A DNA stretch of 7,385 bases. Origin: Thermoguttaceae bacterium. GTDB taxonomy: Bacteria; Planctomycetota; Planctomycetia; Pirellulales; Thermoguttaceae. Under the pieces are notes generated by a model, which was not told where the DNA came from, did not search any database, and saw only the letters and a list, made by a program, of their open reading frames with translations. Both the position numbers and the translations under genes were made by a program. Of this stretch, positions 6,434 to 7,385 are shown one piece after another. Position 1 is the first letter of the stretch, and each line of letters begins with the position of its first letter. The stretch spans positions 1 to 7,385 of the forward strand of contig JAFYVO010000281.1 of assembly GCA_017549085.1 (NCBI GenBank), given 5' to 3'.

Positions 6434-6472
6434 GGCGTCGCCTCCGAGTGTTCGCAAAATGGAGACGACGCC
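6434..6472 (-). terminator. Hairpin between the ATPase and arabinofuranosidase genes
   Basis: The arms at 6434-6445 and 6461-6472 pair at 11 of 12 positions with a 15-base loop. It lies 25 bp after the ATPase stop (6498-6500) and 30 bp before the GH51 start. The sequence after the stem in the minus transcript is only weakly U-rich (CTATCTTTAAACG), so it could be an inefficient terminator or a structure in the GH51 leader. I see no convincing promoter between the stem and the GH51 start. Confidence 0.4.
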
Positions 6473-6497
6473 GCGAAGTTGGTTTAAACGTTGAGAA

Positions 6498-7385
6498 TCA
6501 ACGATTAAACGCGATTTTTCGGAGCAGGTCGAGCGGAATAATCGCGAACGCAAAGAGCGCGCACCAGAACCAACTCGACGCGGTTAACGGTTGAACGTGC
6601 AAGGCCGGGCCGCCGAACGTAACGACGAGGAATTGCAACGCGAAGACGCCGGCGAAGACCCAAAGGAAGGTCGGGTTCTGGCGTAAACCGCTGAAAACGT
6701 TTGTTTTAGTTGTGCGAGCGTTGAAGCCGTTGAACGCGATCGCCATCATAAAGAACGCGAAAACGGCGGAACGCAGGTAGTCGAGTTGGGCTTCCCGATG
6801 CGCGTCGCCGACTTCGTCCAGCGCGCCAACTTCTTTAACCGGCGTGTTTTGCGATTCGTCGGCTTGCGCGTCGAGCGGCGCGGCGACGGACGTCGACGTC
6901 GCGTCGTCTGTATGGTTGATTTGAATTTCAACCGACCTTAACGCCGCTTGCTTCGCGTCCGCTTCGAAGAGCCCGCGAACCGGCGCGACGAAGAGAATCG
7001 ACAAACTGATCGCGGTGATAAATAGCGAGCCGAAAATGACTTGCGACAGCATCGGTTTCGTAACGACGCTTTCCGAACGCGGAATCGGCTTTTCCTTCAT
7101 GTATTCGGCCAACGCCGGTTCGGCGCCAAACGCCAACGCCGCCAAGGTGTCCATTACCAAGTTGACAAGAAGTAACTGAACGACCGTCAAGACGACGTTG
7201 ACGCCGAACATCGGCCCGAGGAAGCAAGTCAAAACCGCCGCGACGTTAACCGTAAGTTGGAAAATCAAAAACTTTCGGATGCTCTTGAAAATGGTGCGAC
7301 CGTAAAGTATCGCCTTGCCGATCGATTGGAAGTTGTCGTCGAGAATCGTGATTTCGCCCGCTTCCTTCGCGACTTCGGTGCCGCT
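6498..7385 (-). CDS. PMCA-like calcium-transporting P-type ATPase, C-terminal part (partial)
   Basis: The frame is open to the right edge and gives the last 295 residues of a type IIB-like P-type ATPase, a membrane pump driven by ATP hydrolysis. The first visible residues, GTEVAKEAGEITILDDNF, are the segment just after the GDGxNDxPAL hinge, which is outside the window. FLIFQLTVNVAAV (39-51) resembles the fifth membrane segment of PMCA pumps, with alanine where SERCA has its calcium-binding glutamate. VQLLLVNLVMDTLAALAFGAEP (69-90) is the sixth segment, with the ligand pair N75 and D79. Further membrane segments lie at about 115-134, 205-220, 240-257 and 271-288. The loop at 139-203 is unusually long. 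No internal start is proposed, because upstream coding homology continues to the edge. It ends 94 bp before the GH51 gene and is probably unrelated to it. Confidence 0.9.
   Translation of the reverse strand, partial: SGTEVAKEAGEITILDDNFQSIGKAILYGRTIFKSIRKFLIFQLTVNVAAVLTCFLGPMFGVNVVLTVVQLLLVNLVMDTLAALAFGAEPALAEYMKEKPIPRSESVVTKPMLSQVIFGSLFITAISLSILFVAPVRGLFEADAKQAALRSVEIQINHTDDATSTSVAAPLDAQADESQNTPVKEVGALDEVGDAHREAQLDYLRSAVFAFFMMAIAFNGFNARTTKTNVFSGLRQNPTFLWVFAGVFALQFLVVTFGGPALHVQPLTASSWFWCALFAFAIIPLDLLRKIAFNR

Noticed and set aside
6404..6497. Promoter for the GH51 gene in the gap after the ATPase
   Set aside because: AT-rich pieces such as TATCTT and TTGCGA are present, but their spacing (about 24 bases) is outside the usual range.
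7266..7268. Separate gene starting at this position inside the ATPase frame
   Set aside because: The codon is TTG in the middle of a conserved membrane segment, and ATPase homology continues upstream to the window edge.

Overview
The window looks like chromosomal DNA of a GC-rich bacterium with a strong CG/TCG dinucleotide signature. I guess Planctomycetota. The reasons are large secreted sugar-related proteins with classical signal peptides, a PMCA-type P-type ATPase, and a partner-switching regulatory set; no marker gene here proves the phylum. Everything except a gene tail at the left edge is on the minus strand, so transcription runs right to left.

Layout from left to right. (1) Positions 1-59 hold the acidic C-terminal end of a plus-strand gene. 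A strong, symmetric hairpin terminator at 80-116 follows and also serves the minus-strand genes converging on it. (2) Positions 177-1758 hold a three-gene regulatory group transcribed in the order NarL/LuxR-type response regulator, STAS anti-anti-sigma-like protein, RsbW/SpoIIAB-like HATPase. A near-consensus sigma-70 promoter (TTGACG, 17 bp, TATAAT) at 1834-1862 precedes it. (3) Positions 1983-4694 encode a 903-residue secreted protein of unknown function, with a propeller-like N-terminal half and a module that occurs twice. (4) Positions 4757-6403 encode a secreted GH51-type alpha-L-arabinofuranosidase with both catalytic glutamates in recognisable motifs. A terminator-like hairpin overlaps its stop codon. 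(5) Positions 6498-7385 hold the C-terminal third of a PMCA-like calcium P-type ATPase, cut by the right edge, with an enlarged loop between two of its membrane segments.

How the parts may work together: the arabinofuranosidase and the 903-residue protein are adjacent, co-directional and both exported, so a shared role in breaking down or sensing arabinose-containing plant polysaccharide is plausible but not shown. The regulator, STAS protein and HATPase look like one transcription unit, in which a two-component output feeds or accompanies a protein-partner switch. No sensor kinase, PP2C phosphatase or sigma factor is visible in the window. The ATPase appears functionally unrelated to its neighbours.

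I found no tRNA, rRNA, CRISPR array, insertion sequence or phage gene. No gene-free stretch exceeds 300 bases; the longest (1759-1982) holds the promoter and a candidate terminator. I did not find a clearly new molecular system. The best leads are the duplicated-module protein beside GH51 and the regulator-led partner-switch operon.
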